Shown piece by piece: positions 29,975 through 38,561 of a stretch of DNA of 64,000 nt; within the stretch, counting starts at the first letter, position 1, and each line of letters starts with the position of its first letter. This DNA comes from Phascolarctobacterium_A succinatutens_B (GTDB taxonomy: Bacteria; Bacillota; Negativicutes; Acidaminococcales; Acidaminococcaceae), in NCBI RefSeq assembly GCF_958453765.1, contig NZ_CAUDZA010000010.1, forward strand, positions 1-64,000, read 5' to 3'. The notes below the pieces were generated by a model. The model saw only the letters and a list, made by a program, of their open reading frames with translations. It had not been told where the DNA came from and ran no database searches. The position numbers were made by a program, and so were the translations under genes.

Positions 29975-30013
29975 AACGCAGAATGTACTCATCTTCTCAG
30001 TACATTCTGCGTT
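29975..30013. terminator. Strong bidirectional terminator after trpG
   Basis: AACGCAGAATGTACT and AGTACATTCTGCGTT pair over 15 bases with a nine-base loop; T/A runs on both sides. It ends the trpEG transcript and shields it from the phage debris. Confidence 0.8.
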
Positions 30014-30018
30014 TTGCT

Positions 30019-30585
30019 TTACAGGCTCAAAAAGTTTTCTAAAATCGTCCGTCCCTGCGGCGTCATAATCGACTCCGGATGGAACTGCACACCATACACC
30101 GGCAGCGTTTTATGCTGCAGCGCCATAATCTCGTTCTTTACCGTTTTTGCCGTAACCTCCAGGCATTCCGGCAAGCTTTCCGGCTCCACAATCAGCGAAT
30201 GATAGCGCGCCGCCTCAAAGCCGTCCGGCATATCCTTAAAGATGGGGCTTGCCGCCTCCAGATACATCTTATCCGCCTTACCGTGCACAATCTCCGGCGC
30301 ATGCACCACATTGCCGCCAAAGGCCTCGCCAATCGCCTGATGCCCCAGGCATACTCCTAAAATTGGGAACTCACCGGCAAGCTGACGGATAACCTCCAGA
30401 CAAATACCTGCCTGCTTGGGATTGCCCGGCCCCGGTGAAATAATAATATGATCCGGCTGCATTGCTCTGATATCCTCAATCGTCAGCTTATCATTGCGCA
30501 CAACCTTGATATCAGGATTAATTTCGCCAATCAGCTGATACAGATTAAAAGTAAAGCTGTCGTAGTTGTCTATAATCAAAATCAT
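30019..30585 (-). CDS. trpG: Anthranilate synthase component II (glutamine amidotransferase)
   Basis: A 188-residue class I glutamine amidotransferase that supplies ammonia to TrpE. The catalytic triad is visible: Cys79 in ILGVCLGHQ, His and Glu in VQFHPES (about 169-171). The N-terminal MILIIDNYDSFTFNLYQLIG and the oxyanion SPGPGNP motif are typical. It follows trpE by three bases. The same enzyme could serve p-aminobenzoate synthesis, but the Trp T-box upstream argues for tryptophan. Confidence 0.93.
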   Translation of the reverse strand: MILIIDNYDSFTFNLYQLIGEINPDIKVVRNDKLTIEDIRAMQPDHIIISPGPGNPKQAGICLEVIRQLAGEFPILGVCLGHQAIGEAFGGNVVHAPEIVHGKADKMYLEAASPIFKDMPDGFEAARYHSLIVEPESLPECLEVTAKTVKNEIMALQHKTLPVYGVQFHPESIMTPQGRTILENFLSL

Positions 30586-30588
30586 TCC

Positions 30589-32052
30589 TTACTCCTCCTC
30601 TGCCGTCATGCGCAGCGCCGTCATGCAGGCGCCTGCCTTATTCACGGTCTCCTGAAATTCATTGTCCAACACGGAATCCGCAACGATACCGCCGCCAGCC
30701 TGAATATAAACCCTGTCGTTCTTTTTAACCATAGTGCGGATGGTAATACAGATATCCATGTTGCCGCCAAAATCGAGATAACCCATGCCACCGCCGTAAA
30801 TACCGCGGCGCTCCGGCTCCAGCTCGTCAATAATCTCGCAGGCGCGAATCTTCGGCGCTCCGCTCAGCGTGCCTGCCGGGAATACTGCCCGCAGCGCGTT
30901 CAATGCGTCCTTATCGGCACTCAGCTGGCCTGTAACCTTGCTCGTGATATGCATAACGTGTGAAAAACGCTTAATCGCCTTATAATCGCTCACCTTGACG
31001 CTGCCAAAGTCACAGACACGGCCAACATCGTTACGCCCCAAATCCACCAGCATATTATGCTCCGCGATTTCCTTGGCATCTGCCAAAAGCTCCTGCTCCA
31101 GCGCCTTGTCCTCCTCACTCGTCCTGCCGCGGCGGCGTGTGCCCGCAATAGGCATGCTGATAACCTTTTTGCCAACTACCTTCACCAACGTTTCCGGCGA
31201 GCTGCCGGCGATTTCCACATCGTCATTATGCATAAATACCATGTACTGCGAAGGGTTCGTCGTTCTCAAATAGCGGTAAGCGCTGAAAAGGCTTTGGTCA
31301 TAGGTTGCGCTGAATTTTTGCGCGTAAACAATCTGAAAAGCATCGCCGTTTTTGATATATTCCTTGCAGCGCAGCACATTTTTATTATACTGCTCACGGC
31401 TCTGGTTACTGGTGAACTCGCCCAGCTTAGCCTTTACAGGCTTCTTCGGCTGCACAGGCTGCAGCAGCATTTCCTCCATCGCCGCAATTTCACGCTCTGC
31501 TTTAGCGTAATTGATGGAAGCATTATCCGTTTTGACATTCACAATCAGGAAAATCTTCTGCTTGAGATGGTCAAAAGCAATCAGCTTATCAAACAGCATC
31601 AAATCAACGTCGGCAAATTCCGCCTTGCGCTCTTTATTCACACGCATATCCGGCTCGCAGTAGCGCATAAAATCAAAGCCAAAGGTGCCTACAAGACCGC
31701 CGGTAAAGTTAGGCAGGCCATCAATCTGCGGTGCCTTGTATTCCTCCAGAATATGGCGGATGCAGCCCAAGGGATCGTTTTCCTGATACTTCACGGCAGC
31801 ACCGCTGATGATTTCCGCATTACCGTCGGTTATTTTCAAACGCAGCATAGGATCATAGCCTACAAAGGAATAACGCGCCCAATGCTCACCGCCCTCAATG
31901 CTTTCCAAAAGGAAGTAGTTGCGGCTGCTGCGTCTTACATTGTCCAAAAATGCCAGCGGCGTCAGCATATCCGCCAGGCATTCCTTAGCTACAGGCACAG
32001 CCTTGTAGTCCTTTGCATACTGCATGACCTGCTCCAAAGATAAATTCAACAT
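30589..32052 (-). CDS. trpE: Anthranilate synthase component I
   Basis: A 487-residue chorismate-using enzyme. The feedback-binding LLES motif is present (NYFLLESIEGGEHWARYSFV), as are the catalytic core motifs PIAGTRRRGRTSEED, NMLVDLGRNDVGRV and TLSGAPKIRACEIIDELEP. With TrpG it converts chorismate and glutamine to anthranilate. The operon has only trpE and trpG here; trpDCFBA are not present next to it. A T-box leader with Trp specifier controls it. Confidence 0.95.
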   Translation of the reverse strand: MLNLSLEQVMQYAKDYKAVPVAKECLADMLTPLAFLDNVRRSSRNYFLLESIEGGEHWARYSFVGYDPMLRLKITDGNAEIISGAAVKYQENDPLGCIRHILEEYKAPQIDGLPNFTGGLVGTFGFDFMRYCEPDMRVNKERKAEFADVDLMLFDKLIAFDHLKQKIFLIVNVKTDNASINYAKAEREIAAMEEMLLQPVQPKKPVKAKLGEFTSNQSREQYNKNVLRCKEYIKNGDAFQIVYAQKFSATYDQSLFSAYRYLRTTNPSQYMVFMHNDDVEIAGSSPETLVKVVGKKVISMPIAGTRRRGRTSEEDKALEQELLADAKEIAEHNMLVDLGRNDVGRVCDFGSVKVSDYKAIKRFSHVMHITSKVTGQLSADKDALNALRAVFPAGTLSGAPKIRACEIIDELEPERRGIYGGGMGYLDFGGNMDICITIRTMVKKNDRVYIQAGGGIVADSVLDNEFQETVNKAGACMTALRMTAEEE

Positions 32053-32089
32053 TTTGTCACCTCATCTGCTTATTTTCACCCATGTCAAC

Positions 32090-32395
32090 AAAAAAGCCTG
32101 TCCTCGTACTGCTCGCTTTGAGCAATATCAAGGACAGGCTATAAATTCTTATACCTACGGTACCACCTTGCTTCGCCGTACACCGGCGCTCTCTCGCAGA
32201 ATGCTGACACATTCCTCACCCTTAACGCCGGTGTAACGTTGCCGAATACTCTCGCCTAAGCGATTTGACAGCACCCTCAACGGTCCATTTATCAGCCTGC
32301 ATCTCTATCCGGCTCCCACCTGCCCGAACTCTCTGTAAGCGCATTTACTGACTTGATCTCCGTCTCAACGGTTTGTGGTCTTTTGGGAAGTTGTG
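32090..32395 (-). ncRNA. Trp T-box riboswitch leader of trpEG
   Basis: On the minus strand the leader shows the T-box sequence GGTGGTACCG (32158-32167), a stem I region with a specifier UGG (complement CCA at 32285-32287, in ATAAATGGACC), and a terminator AGCCTGTCCT...AGGACAGGCT followed by T's (32090-32140). Uncharged tRNA-Trp binding would prevent the terminator and turn the operon on. Confidence 0.85.
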
Positions 32396-32398
32396 CCT

Positions 32399-32427
32399 AG
32401 TGTATCACTCTGCATTAATAGTGTCAA
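32399..32427 (-). promoter_or_regulatory. trpEG promoter
   Basis: Minus strand TTGACA (32422-32427) and TACACT (32399-32404), spaced 17 bases, directly upstream of the T-box leader. Confidence 0.75.
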
Positions 32428-32529
32428 GAAAATATTACACTTTGCGTACTTCCGATTATTTTGCAGTGAATAATGTAAAGCAGGTTACAGTTTCAAAATA
32501 ACTGCGCAACAGCAAGCAATGTATATATT

Positions 32530-32646
32530 ACGCAAGTTTTTCTTCTGTATGAGAAAAACTCACTCAAAACTCAAAATTTTTCTTTTCTAAACTAAAAACT
32601 TCTGATTTTTAAGCATTGTTTCTTCTGCAGGCGAAAAACTTTTGGA
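32530..32646. repeat. Palindrome-rich repeat, copy 1 (downstream of ATPase)
   Basis: About 115 bases made of units such as AGTTTTTCTTCTN5GAAAAACT. It matches 33931-34047 at most positions. The two copies flank the gene at 32673-33860 in the same orientation. The bases 32430-32529 show nothing I recognise. Confidence 0.7.
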
Positions 32647-32672
32647 TGTAGGAAGAAATATAACTACTTGAC

Positions 32673-33860
32673 TCAATTTTCTTCCAAAAGAAAATCTATG
32701 ATATTCTTTTGCTCAATCCCATCCTCACCCATCGGTAATTCATCAAGAGTAAGCACATACTTAGGATAGCTGTCATTAATCTTTTTTAGCGGAGCAAACT
32801 CACGCTCATATGTTTTTTCATCTAAAACCGTTGCTGATACTTGATAATAAATGCGCTTATCCTCTTTTTGAGCAATGAAATCTACTTCGAGCAAATCTAA
32901 TTTGCCTATGCTGACCTGATATCCTCTTCGCAAAAGCTCCAGATAAACAATATTTTCAAGAATATGTCCGATATCGCGAGTGCGTTCACCCAATAAAAGG
33001 TTACGCAAGCCTATATCAACGATATAATATTTTTCCAGTGATTTCAAGAACTCTTTCCCTTTGATATCATAGCGATTTGCTTCATACAAAATAAAAGCAT
33101 CTTTTAGTGCTCGAATATAGTTATCAATAGTCCCTGATGTAGTCCTTCTGCCATTACTGTTCAAGGTATCAGCTATTTTTTTAGTTGAAACTATATTTCC
33201 TATATTATCAAATAAAAATCGTATTACATCTTCTAAGAGCTTTACGTCTGAAATCCTCTTGCGTTCAACAATATCCTTAAGTAAAACAGTGTTGAATATA
33301 CCTCTAAAGTATTCCAAGCGAACTTCTTTGTTATCAATAGTTGCAGCATAAGGAAAGCCACCATTAAGATAATATTTATTAAACGCCGTCTTTTTATCTC
33401 CACCGACTAATTCCCAATACTCCTTAAACGACAACGGTAGTATGCTCAGTTCAATATACCTTCCAGACAACAATGTAGATAATTCACCAGAAAGCAAATA
33501 TGCATTAGAACCAGTAATATAAATATCTACATCATCACGTAAGAACAAACTGTTGATAGCCTTTTGAAACTCAGAAATAATTTGTATTTCATCTAAGAAT
33601 ATGTAATTTTTTTCATTAGGGGATAAGTTTTCCAGGATATGATTATATAAAGCATGATAATCCTTAAGACTTTCCCAACGCAAATCTTCAAAATTTATAT
33701 ATTGACAGCATGAAGGATGCACACCGCTGCTTACTAAAAAATCTCTATACATTTCCAGCAGTGTCGACTTACCGGAACGACGCACACCTGTAATAACCTT
33801 GATAATCTTTTTATCTCGCATCAATTTTAGTTTTTCCAAATATGTCTGACGTACAATCAT
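32673..33860 (-). CDS. AAA ATPase with DUF4143 domain
   Basis: A 395-residue protein. I start at ATG 33860 (MIVRQTYLEKLKLMRDKK) with GGAGG six bases upstream. Walker A is VITGVRRSGKSTLL (about 23-36), Walker B NYIFLDEIQ; the C-terminal half is the PD-(D/E)xK-like DUF4143 domain (IGKLDLLEVDFIAQKEDKRIYYQV). These ATPases of unknown function occur widely in anaerobes, often in many copies, and behave like mobile or defence genes. The flanking direct repeats support a movable unit. Confidence 0.88.
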   Translation of the reverse strand: MIVRQTYLEKLKLMRDKKIIKVITGVRRSGKSTLLEMYRDFLVSSGVHPSCCQYINFEDLRWESLKDYHALYNHILENLSPNEKNYIFLDEIQIISEFQKAINSLFLRDDVDIYITGSNAYLLSGELSTLLSGRYIELSILPLSFKEYWELVGGDKKTAFNKYYLNGGFPYAATIDNKEVRLEYFRGIFNTVLLKDIVERKRISDVKLLEDVIRFLFDNIGNIVSTKKIADTLNSNGRRTTSGTIDNYIRALKDAFILYEANRYDIKGKEFLKSLEKYYIVDIGLRNLLLGERTRDIGHILENIVYLELLRRGYQVSIGKLDLLEVDFIAQKEDKRIYYQVSATVLDEKTYEREFAPLKKINDSYPKYVLTLDELPMGEDGIEQKNIIDFLLEEN

Positions 33861-33930
33861 ACAAATCCTCCTCTCCCAAACTAGCATTATACTTCTTTGT
33901 CCTTTATATCATAACAGAAAGGATAATCCT

Positions 33931-34047
33931 ACGCAAGTTTTTCTTCTCCATAAGAAAAACTCACTAAAATCTAAAAGTTTTTCTTTTGTAAACGAAAAAC
34001 TTCTGATTTTTAAGCATTTTTTATTTTGTAGGCGAAAAACTTTGGAG
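33931..34047. repeat. Palindrome-rich repeat, copy 2 (upstream of ATPase)
   Basis: The second copy of the repeat at 32530-32646. It contains AGTTTTTCTTCTCCATAAGA and two further imperfect palindromes. Confidence 0.7.
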
Positions 34048-34070
34048 TTAAAAATTTCTTTATACAAGCG

Positions 34071-34097
34071 AAAAAAGGCGGCGCAAGCGCGCCGCCC
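34071..34097 (-). terminator. Terminator of the 34119 gene
   Basis: GGCGGCGC-AAGC-GCGCCGCC hairpin with a T run on the minus strand. Very similar GGCGGCGC hairpins end several TonB receptor genes downstream. Confidence 0.75.
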
Positions 34098-34118
34098 AAG
34101 GCTTCAGGTAAAAACTTA

Positions 34119-34670
34119 CTATTTCATGCACGCATCACGCGGCAGTCCCAGCTGCTCGCAGATATCGCCCCATTTTTGCTGACGTGTCTTCATTGCCAGC
34201 AGCTCCTCCACGCTCTTGTCGCAGTGGCGCGCCAGGAACATCGCACGCTTCACCTGATGCGAAGCGTAACCCATGCGCATGTATTTGTCTACCAGCTTTT
34301 TATCCAGGCCAAACAGGCGGTGGATACGGTCAACCTTGTACTCATGCTCGGCACGCGCCAGCTTCTCCGGCGTCAGCCCCAGCAGATAATCAACACGCGT
34401 CCACACGTATTTATCGCGCAGCTGCGCAACCTCCTTCACCGGCTTTTTCGCTGCATAGGCATGCAGGCAGAGCTTTTTCAGCTCCATATAGCTGATGCCG
34501 CTGTCAAAAAGCTCGCCAAGCTCTTCCTTGTCAAAGAGAAAGCTGTCATGCAGGCCGTTCACTGCCTTTTCCTTATCCATAGGCTTCTTGCCTGCGGCGC
34601 TGGCAGTTGCTCCGCCAACAACAAAAAGACCGCAAAGCATGAGGCATATCAGGAGAGTTATCTTTTTCAT
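34119..34670 (-). CDS. Secreted protein of unknown function
   Basis: A 183-residue protein with a clear signal peptide (MKKITLLICLMLCGLFVVGG, then ATASA-AG cleavage). The start at 34670 has GGAGG six bases upstream. The mature part is helical, charged and repetitive, with elements like FDSGISYMELKKLCLHAYAA and GLDKKLVDKYMRMGYASHQV. It has no catalytic motif. It is probably periplasmic. No family recognised. Confidence 0.65.
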   Translation of the reverse strand: MKKITLLICLMLCGLFVVGGATASAAGKKPMDKEKAVNGLHDSFLFDKEELGELFDSGISYMELKKLCLHAYAAKKPVKEVAQLRDKYVWTRVDYLLGLTPEKLARAEHEYKVDRIHRLFGLDKKLVDKYMRMGYASHQVKRAMFLARHCDKSVEELLAMKTRQQKWGDICEQLGLPRDACMK

Positions 34671-34689
34671 TTTGCACCTCCGAGGTAAG

Positions 34690-34971
34690 TCAGCAATAAT
34701 ACTCAATCTCACCAAATCTTTCAATCCAGGCAGAAATAATATCTTCACTCTGTGCTTCAATCATTTCAACCAAACGATTAAGTATTTTAGAAGGAATTCT
34801 TTTGTCGTGCGGATTTGCTATCATAGCCCTTTTGCTTTGAGTTATCCATATTTTGGTTGCATCTGCATGTGGCATTCCATCGGAAACATGCACATGAACA
34901 GGCTCCAGCGGCAATCCTTCATTAGACCAAAAATATACTCTATAGGGACCAAATCTAAGCAGTTGCGGCAT
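34690..34971 (-). CDS. DUF4160 protein
   Basis: A 93-residue protein starting MPQLLRFGPYRVYFWSNEGL; contains EPVHVHVSDG and IWITQSKRAMIANPHDKRIP, the DUF4160 signature. The family is often paired with a small upstream gene and resembles toxin-antitoxin components. It overlaps the gene at 34955-35230 by 17 bases. Start chosen from GGAGGG about 11 bases upstream. Confidence 0.8.
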   Translation of the reverse strand: MPQLLRFGPYRVYFWSNEGLPLEPVHVHVSDGMPHADATKIWITQSKRAMIANPHDKRIPSKILNRLVEMIEAQSEDIISAWIERFGEIEYYC

Positions 34972-35230
34972 CTGATTGAAACCCTCCAATTTGCGAATAT
35001 TTAATTATCAAATGAGCATTTTTTTTGATTCTTGCTAAAATTTTCTCCTGTTCATCTTTTGTATAGCCAATTACATCTTTGATTTCGTATTTCGGTAAAA
35101 CGCATAAAAGGCTGTGAAATCCATCTTCTGCATCAGGTGTTTCCACGTATACTAAAACAGTACCGTCCGCTTTCATTTCCGAATGCGTATATTCAGTTCC
35201 ATCATTTAGTGTCAAATATGGATAAATCAT
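34955..35230 (-). CDS. Partner of the DUF4160 protein
   Basis: A 91-residue protein starting MIYPYLTLNDGTEYTHSEMK. The C-terminal half reads LPKYEIKDVIGYTKDEQEKI and KKNAHLIIKYSQIGG, a pattern often seen in proteins encoded in front of DUF4160 genes. It may be the antitoxin or partner. The ATG at 35230 has AAGGA upstream. Confidence 0.6.
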   Translation of the reverse strand: MIYPYLTLNDGTEYTHSEMKADGTVLVYVETPDAEDGFHSLLCVLPKYEIKDVIGYTKDEQEKILARIKKNAHLIIKYSQIGGFQSDAATA

Positions 35231-35290
35231 ATTAAGCACCATCCTTTCATACGTATTATAGCATATCTGCAAGTTCAGAAAAAGCTATAT

Positions 35291-35316
35291 AAAAGTGGCG
35301 GCGCATTTGCGCCGCC
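35291..35316 (-). terminator. Terminator of receptor gene 1
   Basis: GGCGGCGCA-TT-TGCGCCGCC hairpin with TTTT on the minus strand, 15 bases past the stop at 35331. Confidence 0.75.
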
Positions 35317-35330
35317 GTAAAGGTTAAGTG

Positions 35331-37307
35331 TTAGAAGCTATATTCGTAGCCAACCATGAAGTTACGGCCCAAGGAATAAAAATTCGATGTGCTGTTGCTT
35401 GTAATATCTAATCTGTCAAATATGTTGTTAATGTGCAAAAATGCCTTTTGATTTTTCTCGGGTGCATAGGTAAAATGCAAATCAGTAAAGCATTGCGGCT
35501 TGATTTCTCTTTGAGGTTTGGTGATAGAGGCTCTGGTAGACATCCTGTCGCCTACAAAGTTTACAGACATGCTAGCAGCAAATTTACTTTGCGTATAATC
35601 AACAGCTCCTTGCAGCTGATATTTATTATAAATTTGATGCCAATCCATATCACCGTAGTTATGAATATTTTGAGCTTTAGGATTTTGGTAGGTAGCACCC
35701 CAACGTGTTGACCAATTATCATCATGCTTTATTGCATAAGACAATTCAACACCAGTGTTTTTAACATCTTCGTTGAAATAGTCTACTTCATCAATAAAGC
35801 CGTCTTTATCATATTTTACGTCAGCGTCTATAGAATCCTTGATTTTATAATTGAACAAAGCAAATCGCAAGTTGCCTTTGCCAATATTCGATTTATAACC
35901 GATCTCATAATGTGTTCCCTGTTCAGGTTTCAAATCAAGCGCAGGATTCATATTACCGTTACCGAAAATTTGAGTCAAATTAGGCAAACGGAATGATTTA
36001 CCAATCTTTGCATAAAAACTGCTATCATCGCTCACCTTATAAATATATTGCAGTTCAGGAGTAAATTTGCTTAAGTTGTCATTATGAGTATATTTGCTAG
36101 TACCAGTTTTATTATCCTTCTGATAGCCGTCACAGCCCGTTGCCCACGTTTCACGGGCATTAAAAATTAAATTGGATTTATCGGATACCTTCCAATCATA
36201 AGAAGCATAGACAGAATAGTTATCACGTTGATAGGTGCTATTATTATTTTTGCTGGAAGAGAATAAATCCATATCTTCTTTTTGATAACCAGCACCGACT
36301 AACAACTTATTTTCTCCCATATCAAAGGTTTTTTGTAAATCAATATTTGTATTATGTCCTTTGCGCCAGCTATAAGGAGTCTTTGCGGACCATGCACCCT
36401 TCGCAAACTTAGACTGATCATATGATTTTTCCTGAGTTCCGTAAGATACATTAGCCTTTAAACCATCTTTATCGTATTGAAGTAAGAACATATTGTCGGT
36501 ATCTTCGTAATAGTTATTTTGCGTACGCTCGCCGGACAAAGCTTTTTTCTGCCAGTATTCATGCTTGTTGTTTGAATAACTATGCGTAAAGGTTAAACCG
36601 TCAAGCATTTTCCAATTCCACAAAACACTCTTTCTATCACCCTTACCATAATCATAGACAGTAGTCTTAGCGGTCGGTTTACCTATATAGCCACTCATAT
36701 TATCGGCTTTACCACGCTTCTCATAGCCGGCAACAATGTTAAATTTATCTGCACCGACACTTACATTATAGCGTTGCTTACCAAAATTGCCCGCAGCAAC
36801 TTTAACAGTATTGCTCATTGCTTTCTTGGTAATAATATTAATTACACCGCCGGTAGCTTCACTGCCATATAAAACAGAGCCACCGCCCTTTACTACCTCA
36901 ATTTTTTCAATGGATTCAGTCGGAATATCCTCCAGGTTATACTTACCGTCCTGATTCATAGGAACGCCATTAACCAAAACCAATGTGCCCTTTTCAACGC
37001 CACGAATCATAACCTTACTGGTCATTGTACTCATACCGGTACCATTGAAACCTTGAGATTGTGTATTAACGCCTAATGTATTTTGCAATACATCATAAGC
37101 ATTGGCAGCACTGCTTTTTTCAATCTGCTCTTCAGAATAAACCTCAACAACAGCCGGAATATCCAAATCCTTTTTTTCTGTTCTTGTTGCTGTTACAACC
37201 ATTTGGTCCAACGAATACTCCTGCAGCTCTTCGGCAAAAGCAACTGCACTGCTCATTACCGTACCGGTAATCAAAGCCGTCATCAATAAGCCTTTTTTCA
37301 TCTTCAT
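35331..37307 (-). CDS. TonB-dependent receptor 1
   Basis: A 658-residue outer-membrane receptor. The signal peptide MKMKKGLLMTALITGTVMSS is followed by AFAEELQEY and a TonB box DQMVVTATR. The plug has VLVNGVPMNQDGKYNLEDIP and VLYGSEATGGVINIITKK. The barrel ends YEYSF with a C-terminal Phe for BAM. It probably imports a metal complex, with substrate unknown. The start at 37307 has AGGAG ten bases upstream; a longer in-frame N-terminus covers the leader hairpin and has no site. First of four receptors with the same leader. Confidence 0.93.
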   Translation of the reverse strand: MKMKKGLLMTALITGTVMSSAVAFAEELQEYSLDQMVVTATRTEKKDLDIPAVVEVYSEEQIEKSSAANAYDVLQNTLGVNTQSQGFNGTGMSTMTSKVMIRGVEKGTLVLVNGVPMNQDGKYNLEDIPTESIEKIEVVKGGGSVLYGSEATGGVINIITKKAMSNTVKVAAGNFGKQRYNVSVGADKFNIVAGYEKRGKADNMSGYIGKPTAKTTVYDYGKGDRKSVLWNWKMLDGLTFTHSYSNNKHEYWQKKALSGERTQNNYYEDTDNMFLLQYDKDGLKANVSYGTQEKSYDQSKFAKGAWSAKTPYSWRKGHNTNIDLQKTFDMGENKLLVGAGYQKEDMDLFSSSKNNNSTYQRDNYSVYASYDWKVSDKSNLIFNARETWATGCDGYQKDNKTGTSKYTHNDNLSKFTPELQYIYKVSDDSSFYAKIGKSFRLPNLTQIFGNGNMNPALDLKPEQGTHYEIGYKSNIGKGNLRFALFNYKIKDSIDADVKYDKDGFIDEVDYFNEDVKNTGVELSYAIKHDDNWSTRWGATYQNPKAQNIHNYGDMDWHQIYNKYQLQGAVDYTQSKFAASMSVNFVGDRMSTRASITKPQREIKPQCFTDLHFTYAPEKNQKAFLHINNIFDRLDITSNSTSNFYSLGRNFMVGYEYSF

Positions 37308-37341
37308 TTTACTCTTGCTCCTATCAAAAATATTTATTGAA

Positions 37342-37386
37342 AAGCCCCAGCACACCCAGTCTTTCATGGTCATATGCAACAAGCTT
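37342..37386 (-). ncRNA. Leader hairpin of receptor 1 (candidate cis-regulatory RNA)
   Basis: Minus strand: AAGCTT ... GCATAT ... CCA-TGAAAGAC-TGG ... GTGTGC ... GGGGCTT forms a three-part stem. The loop TGAAAGAC is invariant in copies 1-3. The middle stem uses G-U pairs where copies 2 and 3 have A-U, a compatible change. Confidence 0.55.
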
Positions 37387-37430
37387 CACAATCGGCAAAA
37401 AATATCTGTATATCAACTCATTCAGTTAAT

Positions 37431-37459
37431 ATTATATCTTATTTTAAACTATATAGCTA
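37431..37459 (-). promoter_or_regulatory. Promoter of receptor gene 1
   Basis: Minus strand TATAAT (37431-37436); upstream TAGCTATATAGTTTAAAATA, nearly the same as before receptor 2. TAGCTA is 17 bases from the -10. Confidence 0.5.
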
Positions 37460-37495
37460 CTTTATAGGAAAGATATTTGCAAAAATTTTTGCAAA

Positions 37496-37538
37496 TAAAA
37501 AAATCACCGCCAGAATCGTCTTTAATCATAGCGGTGAT
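37496..37538 (-). terminator. Terminator of the Rpn-family gene
   Basis: ATCACCGC and GCGGTGAT pair around a 20-base loop, followed by a T run on the minus strand. Confidence 0.65.
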
Positions 37539-37562
37539 CAATGTTTTTATTAATTTGTATCC

Positions 37563-38402
37563 CTAGGCGCTCATTTTAGCAGCCAGCGCACGCACTTCCT
37601 TCACCGAAAGCTTAGAGTACTTAACAATCTTATTTATGCTTTCATTATTGGCAAGCATCTCTTTGGCAAAGCTAATACGAGCTTCCTTTTGCGCTTTAGC
37701 AGCTTTAGCTTCATATTTCTTTGCCATTTTTTCTAAGGCTTCTTTTTCACGCTTCGCTATAAGCTTTTCCATTACATCGCCCATTTTATCCAAGCCCTCC
37801 TTATCTTCTTTAAAGTATCTAATTTTTTCGGCAAGCTTTTTATAATGCATATCATCAGGATTCTTGCAGCAAAAGTCATGCATCAGCATTCCTAACGGAG
37901 TGTCATTATGAATTTTGGCATTAACGTAGATAATATGCGAGCCATCTGCACAGTTGCTACCATTCTCATCTATCGTTCTATGAATATGATAAATCGGCAA
38001 CAGTCCTTTAAGCACGTCTTCCTTTGTAATGAAAATAACATAGTTCTCAGGGATTTTGTCAAAATACTTACCCTTCGGCAAGCTTTTGGCATCCAACAGG
38101 CTCATATGATAGCGCGCTCTTTGAGGAATGGCGCCACTGCTTTCATTCTGTACTTCGACATTGAACTTGGTGCCATCAGCTTTTTCAGCTAAAATATCAA
38201 GCTGTAAGTCCCTTCCCTGAAGATTTTTAAGACGTTTTTGTGTAGATGCTTTCTTTACTTTGATTGTATCATTTTCTAAAATAATCCGCAATATTAATTG
38301 CGTACGCTCTATGTCATCTTCAAAAACCTTGGTCATAAACGGGTCATCCATAAGAGTAAATTCTTTAATGGAATTCAATAGATCTTGCTTTATTTTTACC
38401 AT
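37563..38402 (-). CDS. Rpn-family/PD-(D/E)XK nuclease-type transposase
   Basis: A 279-residue protein with the PD-(D/E)XK core: D69 in LQLDILAEK, E83 and Q85 in FNVEVQNE, and RARYHMSLLDAKSLPKG. This is the Rpn/PF12784 family (recombination-promoting nucleases). The C-terminus is a charged helix with KEMLANNESINKIVKYSKLS. It is inserted between two receptor genes, with its own terminator, and is probably unrelated to them. Confidence 0.88.
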   Translation of the reverse strand: MVKIKQDLLNSIKEFTLMDDPFMTKVFEDDIERTQLILRIILENDTIKVKKASTQKRLKNLQGRDLQLDILAEKADGTKFNVEVQNESSGAIPQRARYHMSLLDAKSLPKGKYFDKIPENYVIFITKEDVLKGLLPIYHIHRTIDENGSNCADGSHIIYVNAKIHNDTPLGMLMHDFCCKNPDDMHYKKLAEKIRYFKEDKEGLDKMGDVMEKLIAKREKEALEKMAKKYEAKAAKAQKEARISFAKEMLANNESINKIVKYSKLSVKEVRALAAKMSA

Positions 38403-38523
38403 TTATTATTCATAGCCTTTCTTCTGATTTTTCTGACTAGTCTTTGTGCTTATTATATTAGCAGAGAAGGTTACGATAGTCAAATAATTTTTCTGAAAAT
38501 TCGCTTTTGCTTTGGTGGTATAT

Positions 38524-38548
38524 TAAAAGGCGGCGCAAACGCGCCGCC
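38524..38548 (-). terminator. Terminator of receptor gene 2
   Basis: GGCGGCGC-AAAC-GCGCCGCC hairpin with a T run on the minus strand. Confidence 0.75.
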
Positions 38549-38561
38549 GTGGAGTTAAATG

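Noticed and set aside
31057..32043. Long plus-strand frame opposite trpE
   Set aside because: A shadow of trpE codon use; no start signals, and trpE has all family motifs.
37308..37382. In-frame N-terminal extension of receptor 1 (MTMKDW...) as part of the protein
   Set aside because: The same frame is open before receptor 2 but stops before receptor 3 and is absent before receptor 4; there is no ribosome site. The conserved signal is the hairpin.
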